50,892 nt of DNA from Phycisphaerales bacterium (GTDB lineage: Bacteria; Planctomycetota; Phycisphaerae; UBA1845). Shown here in pieces: positions 1 through 9,231 of the stretch. The notes beneath the pieces are model-generated. The model saw only the letters and a list, made by a program, of their open reading frames with translations, ran no database searches and was not told the origin of the DNA. Both the position numbers and the translations under genes were made by a program. Position 1 is the first letter of the stretch; each line of letters opens with the position of its first letter. The DNA lies in assembly GCA_020852275.1 (NCBI GenBank), contig JADZBE010000037.1, forward strand, positions 1-50,892, given 5' to 3'.

Positions 1-320
1 CGGCATCAACCCGGAACCCAGGGAAGCTCACTGAAGAGAGACTGGGGGGCACGATCCGGCGTACTCGCTTGACCGTGGCGAACGAGGCGAAGACATGGCC
101 AGCGGAGTACCGCAGGCCATGCCACCCGCCGGCTTGGTGGCAATGACACAACTGGATTTCCGCCTGCGCGGGAATGACGAGCGTCGCCTTCCACCGCAGG
201 CAGCTATGCCGACTTTGCGACGGCTTCCCCAAAAAAACCGCTCGATTCGTGCAATCGCAAGCCACGCGCTGGATTCCTGCCTGCGCGGGAATGACGAGCG
301 TCGCCTTTCGCCACGGACGG
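1..320. other. Non-coding left edge with repeats
   Basis: No convincing gene is seen. The stretch holds one copy of the GTACTCGC dispersed repeat (about 44-140), two palindromic units of the kind that read as ggattcc...gcgcgggaatgacg, and the outer copy of a 117-base-period tandem duplication that carries the last codons of the neighbouring aminotransferase gene. A seven-A run lies near 231-237. Confidence 0.6.
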
Positions 321-355
321 CTATGCCGACTTTGCGACGGCTTCCTCAAAAATCC
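151..355. repeat. 117-bp-period tandem duplication including an aminotransferase 3' end
   Basis: Two direct copies, about 151-237 and 268-354, share the palindromic unit gcctgcgcgggaatgacg, then gagcgtcgcctt, then ctatgccgactttgcgacgg. The inner copy contains the real end of the aminotransferase gene (stop at 321-323). The outer copy repeats the same codons and stop (204-206) with no gene attached, so it still reads EAVAKSA-stop on the minus strand. This looks like a slippage or recombination duplication between palindromic repeats. Confidence 0.8.
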
Positions 356-1652
356 GCAGGCCGGTGTCGAGTTCGTCTTCGGAGATCACCAGCGGCGGGC
401 AGAAGCGGATGCCGACTTCTCCGCAGGGCAGGAGGATGACGCCGCGCTGGAAGGCATCCATGAGAATCTTGGAGCGCAGCGCGAGGTCGCCCTTGCCCGT
501 TTTCGGATTTATGACATCGACGCCGGCCATCAAGCCCAGTCCGCGCGCGCGCGTGATGCATGAGTTGCGTTCGGCAATGACTTTCAGCCGTGAAAGCAGC
601 GGCGCGCCGAGGCGCTCGGCGTTGCGCATCAGTCCGCCCTCGACCAGCTCGATCGTCGCCAGCGCCGCGGCGCAACTGACCGGGTTGCCGCCGTAGGTGC
701 TGCCCTGAGCGCCGGGGGGCCAGTTCATAATCGGCTCCTGCGCGACGACGGCGGCGATGGGCATTCCACTGGCGACGCCCTTGGCGATGAGCATGATGTC
801 GGGCACGATGCCGAAGTGCTCGATGGACCACATCTTCCCCGTGCGCCCCATGCCGGCCTGAATCTCATCGGCCACGAGCAGAATGCCGCTCTCATCGCAG
901 AGCCGGCGCAGGCTCTGAACGAAGGAGGCGTCCGGAATGAGGTAGCCGCCCTCGCCTTGGATCGGCTCGAAGAAGATGGCCGCGACCTCGTCCGGGCGCA
1001 TCTGCTGCTTGAAGAGCACGTTTTCGATGAAGTCGGTGTTGCCGTACGGCGAGTGCGCCACCATGGGCACGAGCGGACCAAAGCCCTGTTTCTGCCGCGC
1101 TTTCGAGCACGTCAGCGACAGCGAGCCCATCGTGCGCCCGTGAAACGCGCCGTGGAAGCCGATGACCCACTTGCGATTGGTGTGAAAGCGCGAGAGCTTG
1201 AACGCCGCTTCCGTCGCCTCCGTGCCGCTGTTGGTGAGCAGCACGCGCTTGGGCTTGGCGCCCGGCGTGATGGCCGCGAGCTTGTTCATCAGCTCGACCA
1301 TCACGGGGTAATAGAAGTCGCTGCCGCAGATGTGGATCAGCTCGCTCGACTGGCGGTGAATGGCCTCCACCACTTTCGGATGGCAATGCCCGGACGCGCA
1401 GACGGCGATGCCGGCCGCGAGGTCGAGGAAGAGGTTGCCGTCCACGTCCTCGACGACGCAGCCGCGCCCGCGCCGTGCGACGAGCGGGTAATCTCGCGTG
1501 TTGGACGGCGAGCTGACGCGCAGATCGCTTTCGATCAGCGGCGCGGCCCTGGGACCGGGCAGGGCGGTGCGAATGTGCGGAACCGGGCGTCCGGCGATCA
1601 GGTCCGCGACGGGCTGCAAGCTGCTGTCCGCTGAGGTCATCGTGGTGCTCAT
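321..1652 (-). CDS. Class III PLP-dependent aminotransferase (4-aminobutyrate/acetylornithine-type)
   Basis: A 443-residue fold-type I aminotransferase, normal length for the family. Visible motifs are the cofactor-phosphate loop NSGTEATEAAFKL, the HGAFHGRTMGSLSLT segment, the EPIQGEGG motif, the VADEIQAGMGRTG motif with the cofactor-ring aspartate, and the Schiff-base lysine in LIAKGVASGMP. The C-terminus (GIRFCPPLVISEDELDTGL) resembles archaeal-type 4-aminobutyrate or broad-specificity omega-amino acid aminotransferases more than ArgD; the exact amino donor cannot be read from sequence. The ATG at 1652 lies about 15 bases after an AAGGAG-like site. It is cytoplasmic and appears monocistronic, divergent from the O-antigen-ligase-like gene. 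Its last codons are duplicated just outside the gene. Confidence 0.9.
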   Translation of the reverse strand: MSTTMTSADSSLQPVADLIAGRPVPHIRTALPGPRAAPLIESDLRVSSPSNTRDYPLVARRGRGCVVEDVDGNLFLDLAAGIAVCASGHCHPKVVEAIHRQSSELIHICGSDFYYPVMVELMNKLAAITPGAKPKRVLLTNSGTEATEAAFKLSRFHTNRKWVIGFHGAFHGRTMGSLSLTCSKARQKQGFGPLVPMVAHSPYGNTDFIENVLFKQQMRPDEVAAIFFEPIQGEGGYLIPDASFVQSLRRLCDESGILLVADEIQAGMGRTGKMWSIEHFGIVPDIMLIAKGVASGMPIAAVVAQEPIMNWPPGAQGSTYGGNPVSCAAALATIELVEGGLMRNAERLGAPLLSRLKVIAERNSCITRARGLGLMAGVDVINPKTGKGDLALRSKILMDAFQRGVILLPCGEVGIRFCPPLVISEDELDTGLRIFEEAVAKSA

Positions 1653-2296
1653 GTCGTTGTCTTTCCGCTCCTTCCGTGGCTGCCTGCGTCAATCCATTCG
1701 ATGGGACCGCGTCGGATTCTCATGACGAGCGCGTCGCCGGCGCCGCGCGACCGGGACGGCTGGAGCATACCACCGCGAACACGGGGCGGACAACGGTGGT
1801 GGGGGAAGAGGCTCACGCAGAGACGCTGGGTCGCCGAGAAGCCGGGGGATGACGATCGCGCCGCGATCGAGCCAGGACATCCGAAGGGAGCGCGGAGAAT
1901 CGGCCAAGACCGTCGGAGCCGGAGGATCCTCGAATTCAGACTGCCGGCCCTGGTGGAAGTCGGAACTTGCCGTTTAGAACGTCACCCCGTGCAGGCGGGG
2001 CTTTAAAGCGCACCGGTGGACCGCTGGCTTCCCGCCAGCGCGGGAATGACGGGACTGGATTCCCGCCTGCGCTGGAATGACAGGCGAACAGCCCGTTGGA
2101 AGATTTCGGATTGCCTGGTTCGGCACGCGAGTTTCCCGGAAAGAAGCACGTCCCGGAAATCCGTGCCACCTTGAGGTCAGGCCTACATGCAGGCGCCGGG
2201 CGCCCCGGCGAACCCGCAGCTTTGACCCCTCGCGTCGTTTCCAGATAATGATCGACCGCTCCGCGCGCGGCGGGGCCCATCGACCGGAAAAGCTGC
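1653..2296. other. Divergent intergenic region with palindromic repeats
   Basis: Separates the aminotransferase from the O-antigen-ligase-like gene. No ORF with protein-like composition was seen. About 1978-2085 holds two or three adjacent palindromic units (cccgccagcgcgggaatgac, then ggattcccgcctgcgctgg, preceded by a degenerate gtcaccccgtgcaggcgggg). Promoters for both flanking genes should lie here, but none is clear enough to call. Confidence 0.55.
1978..2085. repeat. REP-like palindromic repeat cluster
   Basis: Adjacent units of the dispersed family whose core is attcccgc(n)gcgggaat flanked by gtc and cca/ctgg. Each unit can fold into a short GC hairpin. Other copies lie at about 145-175, 266-300, 5504-5560 and 15002-15106. 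Confidence 0.7.
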
Positions 2297-5200
2297 ATGA
2301 ATGTAACGCGATACTGGGACCCGGACGCAATTCGCCCCGTGCACGTGGTGATGATCGCCTTGGCGTGCGCGATGCTGGCGGGCGGGTTTCTGCTGGTCAG
2401 CGTGCCTGAAACGCAAGAGTTGGTGGACGGCGCCAAACCGTGGGGAGAGAACTCGCTGCTGCGGTCGGTCGTGCAGCTTCTGTGCCTCAACTACGAGTAC
2501 CCGGCGCGGCACGGGGACGCGGTGAAGGCGTTCTGCCTGATGTTCTTCTCCGGCGCGGCGCTGCTGGTGGTCGGCGTCGTGCTGGCGACGCGGCCGCGCG
2601 TCGGCGAGGAGGTGCTGGAGACGGACATCGCGGTGCCCTCGCAGGATGCGGAAGTTTCCGGGGCGCCGGATGAAGGCAAGCCGAAGCGCACGCAGATCGC
2701 CCCGCTGATCGCCGCGCAGATGATGGCCGGCATCTATCTTCTGTGGATGCTGCTGCGCAGCCTGTCGGGATCGAGCGCGCCGACGAACCTGCCGCCGGGG
2801 ACGGGCGCCGCCTCGTCGGTGGGCACGCTGATGGCGCTGGGCGCGACCGCGGTGACGGCGGCGTCGCTGCTGTGGTCGTTCTCCCTCGGGGCGACGCTTA
2901 CGCGGGCGGCGGCGCGGCTGCTGATGCGCGGCGTGATCCTCATCTCCGTCGTCAGCGCGCTGATCGCTCTCTGGTATTTCTATGGGCGCAACCCGACGCT
3001 CCGCGCCAAGTTCCCGTTCACCAACCCGACGTTCCTGGGCGCGTGTCTGCTGCCGGGAATCGTGGTCTCGCTGATCGGCGCCTACGGAGCCTTGGCGGAG
3101 TGGGGGCGCTCGCGCGAAGCCAGGCACCTGGGCAGGGCTGGAATCGCGCTGCTGGCGACCGCGGCGATGCTCTGGCCTTTCCTGCTGGCAAGCTCTCGCG
3201 GGGCGCTGGCCGGGCTGGCGTTCGGGCTGTTGGCGGCGGCGTTTCTCCTGTTGCCCGCGCGGCTGCGGTGGACGACGCTGGCGACGGGTGTGGTATTGAT
3301 CATCGCCGGCGCGGTGTATATGCGCGGGGTGATCGGCGGTTCCTCGCAGACGGGGCGCGACGCCACCGCGCGGGTGCGATTCTACGGCTGGTCCTACGCG
3401 GTGGATCTGTTTCAGCGCCACCCGGTGATGGGCTGCGGACCCGGCGGGTTTACGCTGGGCGTGGACAATCTCATCGGCAAGGAGTGGACCGATGACGCGC
3501 TGAAGCGATCCGACGTCGAAGAGGACCCGCGGGCACTCTCGGATCGCCTCGGGCACGCCCACAACGAATGGCTCGAAATCCTCGCGGAACTGGGCTCCGT
3601 CGGCTTTGTCCTCATGCTCGCCATCCTGGTGCTGACGTTCATGGCCGTGCTCAACGCGCTGGAGACGCAGCCTCCGCCCGCGCAGCGGTTCGCGCTGGTG
3701 GGGCTGATGAGCGCGCTGACGGCGATGATCGTGGAAGAGTGCTTCGGGGTGGGGCTGCGCCTGGGGGAGACGCCGTGCGCGTTCTACACCGTGCTGGGGC
3801 TGACCTGGGCGATGTGCGTCACACGGCAGGAGAGCCTGCTGACGGTGCTGTCGAAACGCAACGACGTGCGGATCGGGTCGTCGGTCGGCGCATTCGCTCT
3901 GGGCGTGGTCGTGGTGGTGCTGGCGCTCATGGACTTTTCCGCCGCGCGGGCGGCGCACGACGCCGCGCTCCTCGCGCGTCAGAACAAGCTGGACGAGGCG
4001 CTCGCCCGTTACGAATCCGCCGAGCGGCAGCTCCGCCCCGACCGCGCCCTCATGGACATGATGCTCTATTGCGAAACCAGCCTGCTCCGCGCGCGGGCGC
4101 TGCAGGACAAGGCTTTCGACCTGTCCTATCGGGCACAGCAGGACGACGCCTCGCGCCAGGCACTGCTCGCCGAGGCGCAGGCGGCATTCGAGGAGTGCCA
4201 CCGTCGCGCCAAGACCGCCAACGAGCTGCTGCGGGATATTCACATCATCGCCTCGGGTTTCCTCGGAGCCAGCCGGCTCAGCGCCGACCTGATGATGCTC
4301 AACTGGCGCTTCGCGCAGGCGATGAACAAGCAGGAGGAGGCTTCGTCCTACCTGACGAGCGCGGCCGGGGCGCTGAAGCTGGAACTGGCCCGGCAGCCCT
4401 TCGATCCGCAACTGGCGGCGCAGTTCGTGCAGCTCGGCGGCGCCGCGCTGGACTTCCAGACGGCGGTCATCGCGCTGGCGCGACCCCTGCGTCATCGCGC
4501 GGTGACGAATGACTACATCGCGGCACTCACCGGTTTCGCCGATGCCACGCCGGGTTTCGATGACGCTTTCTCGGGCATGTACGACCGGGCCATGGGGATC
4601 CTGGAGAAGCCCACCTTCGAGCCGGCCGACGTCGCCGAGCGATGGTCGCCGGAAATCGTTCGGCTGGGCGGCATCCTGCAACTGGCCGCGGCCGAGTACG
4701 CCGGCGCGGTGAAGTCCTTCAGCGCCGTGGAGCAGGCGTACGAGAAGTTCGGCTTCTTCCGCAGCGCCCCGATGGGCAGCGCGTACGCGGTGGCCGAGTT
4801 GGCCGATGCGCAATTCCTTTTGACGCCCGAAGCCCCGCTTGACTCGATCGCCACGATCGATCGGGCTTTCACCATCGCGCCGGAGGGCGAAGAAGGCGAT
4901 CTCTTCCGCCAGCGCAACAAGCTGACGCGCAAGGCGGCCTATCTCGCCGCCGCCGGGCGCGAGGACGAGGCGAAGGCGATCATCCGCGAGGTGCGCGGCC
5001 TCAAGACCGAGGAAGAAGTGAACCGCGCGCTGGCTTCGACGTATGTCGAGCTGGTGTCGCGCGTGCGCATGCGGAAGGCGTGGGACATCCCGGACAAGAC
5101 GTGGGCGTGGGTCGCCCGCGCGATCGAGGTGAACCCGAACAGTCCCGCGGCTCATTTCCTGGCGGCGAACCTGTGCATCCTGGACGGGAACTGTGATCGC

Positions 5201-5491
5201 GCGGAAAGCAGCCTGCGTGCGGCGCTTAAGTTCGGCGCGGACGCGGCGGACGTGCTCGGCGCGATCAACGTGCTGTACACGGCCTTGCCGGGGTGCGAGA
5301 AGCTCGTCAATTTGTGGAAAGAGATCGCCCCGAACGAGCCGCCGCCCAGCCCGCCGGAGTACGGACCGCAGCCGCAGCCGGCTCAGCCCGAAGAAGCGAA
5401 GGACGCTGCCGTGCCGCCGGATGCCGTCCAGAATGCGGAAGATGCCGCCCCACCCGACGGACCGCCGCAACCGAAAGCCGATCCGGACTAA
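2297..5491 (+). CDS. O-antigen-ligase (Wzy_C)-like membrane protein with C-terminal TPR-like region
   Basis: A 1064-residue protein. The N-terminal half is a polytopic membrane domain of roughly ten or more hydrophobic segments (from residue 15 to about 550). It contains the ligase-type SSRGALAGLAFGLL segment, a GCGPGGF turn and the periplasmic motif AHNEWLEILAELGSVG, which resembles the AHN motif of WaaL/Wzy_C polymerases and ligases. The C-terminal half (about 560-1020) is soluble, alpha-helical and TPR-like, ending in a Pro/Ala/Glu-rich tail. Membrane Wzy_C-TPR fusions are known in planctomycetes. A role in transferring a glycan onto lipid A core or protein is inferred from the family only. 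The start ATG gives MNVTRYWD directly before the first membrane segment. Monocistronic. Confidence 0.78.
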   Translation: MNVTRYWDPDAIRPVHVVMIALACAMLAGGFLLVSVPETQELVDGAKPWGENSLLRSVVQLLCLNYEYPARHGDAVKAFCLMFFSGAALLVVGVVLATRPRVGEEVLETDIAVPSQDAEVSGAPDEGKPKRTQIAPLIAAQMMAGIYLLWMLLRSLSGSSAPTNLPPGTGAASSVGTLMALGATAVTAASLLWSFSLGATLTRAAARLLMRGVILISVVSALIALWYFYGRNPTLRAKFPFTNPTFLGACLLPGIVVSLIGAYGALAEWGRSREARHLGRAGIALLATAAMLWPFLLASSRGALAGLAFGLLAAAFLLLPARLRWTTLATGVVLIIAGAVYMRGVIGGSSQTGRDATARVRFYGWSYAVDLFQRHPVMGCGPGGFTLGVDNLIGKEWTDDALKRSDVEEDPRALSDRLGHAHNEWLEILAELGSVGFVLMLAILVLTFMAVLNALETQPPPAQRFALVGLMSALTAMIVEECFGVGLRLGETPCAFYTVLGLTWAMCVTRQESLLTVLSKRNDVRIGSSVGAFALGVVVVVLALMDFSAARAAHDAALLARQNKLDEALARYESAERQLRPDRALMDMMLYCETSLLRARALQDKAFDLSYRAQQDDASRQALLAEAQAAFEECHRRAKTANELLRDIHIIASGFLGASRLSADLMMLNWRFAQAMNKQEEASSYLTSAAGALKLELARQPFDPQLAAQFVQLGGAALDFQTAVIALARPLRHRAVTNDYIAALTGFADATPGFDDAFSGMYDRAMGILEKPTFEPADVAERWSPEIVRLGGILQLAAAEYAGAVKSFSAVEQAYEKFGFFRSAPMGSAYAVAELADAQFLLTPEAPLDSIATIDRAFTIAPEGEEGDLFRQRNKLTRKAAYLAAAGREDEAKAIIREVRGLKTEEEVNRALASTYVELVSRVRMRKAWDIPDKTWAWVARAIEVNPNSPAAHFLAANLCILDGNCDRAESSLRAALKFGADAADVLGAINVLYTALPGCEKLVNLWKEIAPNEPPPSPPEYGPQPQPAQPEEAKDAAVPPDAVQNAEDAAPPDGPPQPKADPD

Positions 5492-5503
5492 CTCCGCGGA
5501 ATG

Positions 5504-5560
5504 CCATTCCCGCGCGGGCGGGAATCCAGCCCCGTCATTCCCGCGCAGGCGGGAATCCAC
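5504..5560. repeat. REP-like palindrome pair
   Basis: Two back-to-back units, cattcccgcgcgggcgggaa then cattcccgcgcaggcgggaa, each followed by tcca. They sit 13 bases after the stop codon of the O-antigen-ligase-like gene and could act as a transcript 3' end or stabiliser. Confidence 0.75.
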
Positions 5561-5639
5561 CGGTTTGCCCTTGCGTTCTGGCCCCCGCCTGCGCGGCGAG
5601 TGACGACATCGTCCGTCAGCCCGCGACCTTCCTTCCTCC

Positions 5640-5745
5640 TCCAACGAAGACCGGGCATGGTCGCACGCTCCACGGCCTGGCGAGTACGCCAAACCGTGCC
5701 CCCCGACCGCAGCCAAGACCCTGCCACCCGGTCGCGGGTCAGAAC
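5640..5745 (-). repeat. GTACTCGC dispersed repeat, inverted copy
   Basis: Read on the minus strand this gives gggggcacggtttggcgtac followed by tcgccaggccgtgg. Similar blocks occur on the plus strand at about 44-140 and 21096-21186. It has no coding potential of its own. Confidence 0.65.
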
Positions 5746-5927
5746 ATGCCACCCTCGCCGTGCAATCCGCGCTGCCGGATCCGACATGAGGAGGTGAGGT
5801 CCGACGCCGCCGCCGGCGGAAATTCACTCCAACGGTTCAGTGCGGTCGCGGGCGGACGCCATCAGCCTCGGGAGGCGCTGGCGACCTCGTGTGAATTCCA
5901 GGGTCTCCGTATCAGGAGGACAATGAG

Positions 5928-7271
5928 ATGGGAAGCATGATGAAGCGAGAGTGGAAGGTCCGCGCGGTGAGCATCGGGGTCATCGCCGTCGGGCTGACGT
6001 CGATTGCGTCCGCGGGAACGCTGCGCGTGCCGGGCGAGTTCCCGACGATTCAGGCGGCCATCAACGCCGCCCGAGACGGCGATCGGGTGGTGGTGGCCGA
6101 CGGGCTGTACACGGGCGCGGGAAACGTGGACCTCGATTTCGCCGGCAAGGCGATCACGGTGAAGAGCGCCAACGGTCCGGGCGGCTGCGTCATTGACTGC
6201 AACGGCTCCGCGGAAAACCCGCACCGCGGCTTCGTGTTCCAGAGCGGCGAGACGGCGGGCGCCGTCGTCGAAGGCTTCACGATCACGCGCGGCGCCACGG
6301 AGAACGGCGCGGTGGATGACCGCTTCAACGGCGGCGCCATCCTCGTCACCAACTTCAGCAGCCCGACGATCCGCAACATGCTGCTGTCGGGCAACTCGGC
6401 CGCCTGCTGGGGCGCGGCCATCTGCTGCACTCGGTTCAGCAATCCCACGATCCTGAATTGCACGATCGTCGGCAATGCGTCGGGGGACGACGGCGGCGCG
6501 CTCTTCGCCTGGGACGGAAGCGAGCCGACGGTGATCAACAGCGTGCTGGCGCAGAACACCGCAGATGTGACCGGCGGCGGAGTCACGCTGTTCGGCGGGC
6601 ACGCGACGCTGATCAACTGCACGATCGCGGACAACACCGCGCCGTGGGGCGCCGGCGTCCTCGACACCCAGAACGAGACGACGCTCGTGAACTGCATCGT
6701 CACCGGCAACACCGGCAATCAGCAGATCTGGGGCGCGCCTTTCGTCAGCTACAGCAACGTCGAAGGCGGTTTCGCCGGCGAGGGCAACATCGACGCGCCC
6801 CCGAGGTTTGTTGACGCCGACGCTGGAAACTACCGGCTGATGTTCGGCTCCGCCTGCGTGGACGCGGGCAACAACTTGGCCGTTCCGCAGGAGGGGCAGA
6901 TCGACCTCGACGGGCAGCCGCGCTTCCGTGACGACCCGAACACGCCCGACACGGGCATCGGCACGCCGCCGATCGTGGACATGGGCGCCTTCGAGTTCGG
7001 CAACAGCCTCCCCTGCACGGGCGGGGAGCGGATTGCCAAGGCGCGCTGCCGCATGGACGGCGCGTCGCACTCGCTGGTCGTCAAGCTCAAGGGCGGCACG
7101 CCGGGCGACGGCTTCGCGGTGCGCCTGGGAAGCGGGCACACCGAGTACGGCACCCTGAACGACCGCGGCGCGGGCACGGCGCGGTTCCAGTCCGTGTTTA
7201 GCGACGAGCGCACGGTGGATGCACAGTGGGGCTGCGGCGCGAGCGACTCCGCAACCTACGTCTGCAACTGA
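5928..7271 (+). CDS. Secreted right-handed beta-helix protein with Cys-bounded C-terminal module
   Basis: A 447-residue exported protein. A Sec signal peptide (MMKREWK then a hydrophobic stretch ending IASA, cut near residue 27) is followed by the planctomycete-type opening VPGEFPTIQAAINAARDGD. Repeated parallel beta-helix rungs follow at about 60-290, with phrases such as NPTILNCTIVGN and TTLVNCIVTGNTG, then a closing MGAFEFGN block. Residues about 362-447 form a separate module: PC, a lysine-rich start, alternating beta strands, the motif LNDRG, a GCG and a final VCN. Similar modules end two other secreted proteins here (15247-16431 and 37248-39581). The start is fixed by AGGAGGA seven bases upstream. 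The role of the helix (carbohydrate binding or surface structure) is unknown. Confidence 0.82.
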   Translation: MGSMMKREWKVRAVSIGVIAVGLTSIASAGTLRVPGEFPTIQAAINAARDGDRVVVADGLYTGAGNVDLDFAGKAITVKSANGPGGCVIDCNGSAENPHRGFVFQSGETAGAVVEGFTITRGATENGAVDDRFNGGAILVTNFSSPTIRNMLLSGNSAACWGAAICCTRFSNPTILNCTIVGNASGDDGGALFAWDGSEPTVINSVLAQNTADVTGGGVTLFGGHATLINCTIADNTAPWGAGVLDTQNETTLVNCIVTGNTGNQQIWGAPFVSYSNVEGGFAGEGNIDAPPRFVDADAGNYRLMFGSACVDAGNNLAVPQEGQIDLDGQPRFRDDPNTPDTGIGTPPIVDMGAFEFGNSLPCTGGERIAKARCRMDGASHSLVVKLKGGTPGDGFAVRLGSGHTEYGTLNDRGAGTARFQSVFSDERTVDAQWGCGASDSATYVCN

Positions 7272-7314
7272 TCGGATGGGAACGCGAGGCGATCACGGAT
7301 CGCCGCAAGTCCTC

Positions 7315-7349
7315 AGCGGCACGGCCTGACTCTGCCAGGCCGTGCCGCT
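7315..7349. terminator. Perfect 14-bp inverted repeat, bidirectional terminator
   Basis: Arms 7315-7328 (agcggcacggcctg) and 7336-7349 (caggccgtgccgct) pair perfectly around a 7-base loop. It lies between convergent genes, the beta-helix protein and the antiporter. There is no long T run, so Rho-independent strength is uncertain, but its position and perfect pairing support a shared terminator. Confidence 0.75.
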
Positions 7350-7420
7350 CTGCTTTGAGGCCCGGCTCCGCTGTCGCGGAACCGTGCGTGAATCGCGCCA
7401 GGTGCGGCGACCTCCGAGGA

Positions 7421-9121
7421 CTATTCCTCTTCGGATCGCTCGGTGCGGATCAGCGCGATCAGCTCCGTGGCGCCCATGACCTGCAGGACCTTGGCGCGCA
7501 TGTCCGGGTTCTTGAAGGTGCGGGCGATGTCCGCGAGAAGGTGGACCTGGACACCCTGGTCGTCCTCCGGCGTGAGAATCAGGAAGATGATGCGTGACGG
7601 CTCGCCGTCGTAGGCGTCGAAGTCCACACCGGTTGCCGACAGGCCCAACCCAATCACCGGAGCGCCGAGTCCCGCCAGACGTGCATGCGGGATCGCCAAG
7701 CTGTGCTCCAGCCCGGTGGACATGGTCAACTCTCGGTTCCATACCGAGTCCTCGATTGCGGATGCCGGTCTTCCCAGCGCGGCGGCCATCGCCTGCGAGA
7801 GTTCGGCGATCACCTCGCGCCGATCAACCGCCTTGAGGCGCGGGACGAAGGCGCGCGAGGCGAGGTAGTCGATGAACGGCCGGGGGCGGCGCTTGCCCAG
7901 GATCGACTGCACGGCGGGACCGGCGAGCATGGAGGTCGCCAGCGCCATGATGACCAGCGCGACGAAGAGCCGCTCGCCGATCAGTCCGTGCTGCAGAGCG
8001 AGCAGGCCGAGGATAATCTCCATCGCGCCGCGCGCGTTGAGCGCGAAGCCCATGGCCCACGCCTCGCGCGGCGTGGCGCTCGCCAGCCTCGCGCCGCCGG
8101 CGCAGCCCAGCACCTTGCCGATGCAGGCGATAATCAGCACCGTCAGCGCCAGCAGCGGGTCGAAGTTGGCGACGAAGTCGGTGCGGAGTCCGATGGACGC
8201 GAAGAACAGCGGCGCGAAGAAGGAGGAGACGAAGCGGTCGATCGTCGCGCGCGTCTGCTCGCGCAGGTGGATCGAGTCGCCCAGCGCCACGCCCACCAGC
8301 AGCGAGCCGAAGATCGCGTGGATTCCGATCCACTCCGTCAGCGCCGCCCCGAACATCGCCAGGGACAGGCTCAGCCCCAGCACGCCCGCGGGCCAGGTCG
8401 TATGCGCCTGGATCCACGGCAGCATCCGGTCCAGCAACCGGCGACCGACGGTGAGCATCAGCGCGGCGAACACCAGCGTGAAGGCGATGGTCAGCCCCAC
8501 CGGTGTCCCATGCCCGGACACGCCCATCATCGCCAGCAGCACCGCGAAGCACAGCCAGCCGATCAGATCGTTGGCCACCGCCGCGGCCACGACCAACATG
8601 CCGAAGTCCGTACGGTAGAGATCAAGATCCATCATCGTGCGCGCGATGACCGGCAGAGCGGAGATCGACAGGGCGGTGGCGAAAAACAGCGCGAAGGACC
8701 ACGGATCCGCGCCCGGCTCCGCGCCCATCGCGGCCGGCTGCCAGCGCGCAGCGACCAGCCCCAATGCGAACGGCGCTACCACTCCGGACACGCTCACGGC
8801 CGCGGTGGTCTTGCCCTGCCGCCAGATGGTGGAAAGATCCACCTCCAGACCCGCTACAAGCAGAAACAGGATCACGCCCACGGAGCTGAGCCCCTGCAGG
8901 ACCAGCGCCGCGTTCCCGTAGGCGGGGAACAGATAGGACGACACCTGCGGCGAGAGCCGGCCCAGCAGACTTGGCCCCAGCAGGATTCCCGCGAGGATCT
9001 CACCCAGCACCGCGGGCTGATTCAGACGGCGCGCCACCTCACCCGCAATCCTCGCCGCGCTGAGCAGGATGCCGCAGCTCAGCAGAACCACCAGCATGTC
9101 ATCGCGCGTCAGCCCGCCCAT
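7421..9121 (-). CDS. CPA2-type cation/proton antiporter with C-terminal EIIA(Ntr)-like domain
   Basis: A 566-residue inner-membrane protein. Residues about 8-400 carry some twelve hydrophobic segments of the Na+/H+ exchanger (KefB/NapA-like) fold, including LAGILLGPSLLG, the SALPVIARTMMDLDL region, AAAVANDLIGW with the ion-site-type ND pair, and GFALNARGAMEIILG. Residues about 415-566 form a cytoplasmic PTS EIIA-type domain with the phospho-histidine motif LEHSLAIPHARLAG. Such antiporter-EIIA fusions are known. The EIIA part may regulate transport by phosphorylation or nucleotide sensing (inference). No clear Shine-Dalgarno precedes the ATG at 9121; an internal ATG at 9097 would only trim the N-terminus. 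Divergent from kdsC. Confidence 0.85.
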   Translation of the reverse strand: MGGLTRDDMLVVLLSCGILLSAARIAGEVARRLNQPAVLGEILAGILLGPSLLGRLSPQVSSYLFPAYGNAALVLQGLSSVGVILFLLVAGLEVDLSTIWRQGKTTAAVSVSGVVAPFALGLVAARWQPAAMGAEPGADPWSFALFFATALSISALPVIARTMMDLDLYRTDFGMLVVAAAVANDLIGWLCFAVLLAMMGVSGHGTPVGLTIAFTLVFAALMLTVGRRLLDRMLPWIQAHTTWPAGVLGLSLSLAMFGAALTEWIGIHAIFGSLLVGVALGDSIHLREQTRATIDRFVSSFFAPLFFASIGLRTDFVANFDPLLALTVLIIACIGKVLGCAGGARLASATPREAWAMGFALNARGAMEIILGLLALQHGLIGERLFVALVIMALATSMLAGPAVQSILGKRRPRPFIDYLASRAFVPRLKAVDRREVIAELSQAMAAALGRPASAIEDSVWNRELTMSTGLEHSLAIPHARLAGLGAPVIGLGLSATGVDFDAYDGEPSRIIFLILTPEDDQGVQVHLLADIARTFKNPDMRAKVLQVMGATELIALIRTERSEEE

Positions 9122-9231
9122 GGCGAAGGGAACCTAGCGGGCGGGGCGCGGGGCGTCCACCCAGCTTGACCCTCCCCGTTGGCGGCGGGATACTCCCCTG
9201 TCCGCAAGGCTTGGAGATCGCTGGTTCCCTC

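Larger units (their letters stand above)
5492..5927. other. Repeat-rich intergenic region
   Basis: No gene is seen. It holds a pair of REP-like palindromes (about 5504-5560) right after the stop of the upstream gene, and an inverted copy of the GTACTCGC repeat (about 5640-5745). The last bases carry AGGAGGA (5914-5920), the ribosome binding site of the beta-helix gene. Confidence 0.6.

Noticed and set aside
5504..5560. Possible CRISPR array from repeated palindromes
   Set aside because: Only two adjacent units, no regular unique spacers and no cas genes; same family occurs singly elsewhere.
2183..5827. Minus-strand ORF of 1214 codons opposite the O-antigen-ligase-like gene
   Set aside because: Arg/His/Gln/Gly-rich shadow with no domain; the plus strand has clear membrane and ligase motifs. 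High GC leaves long antisense frames open.
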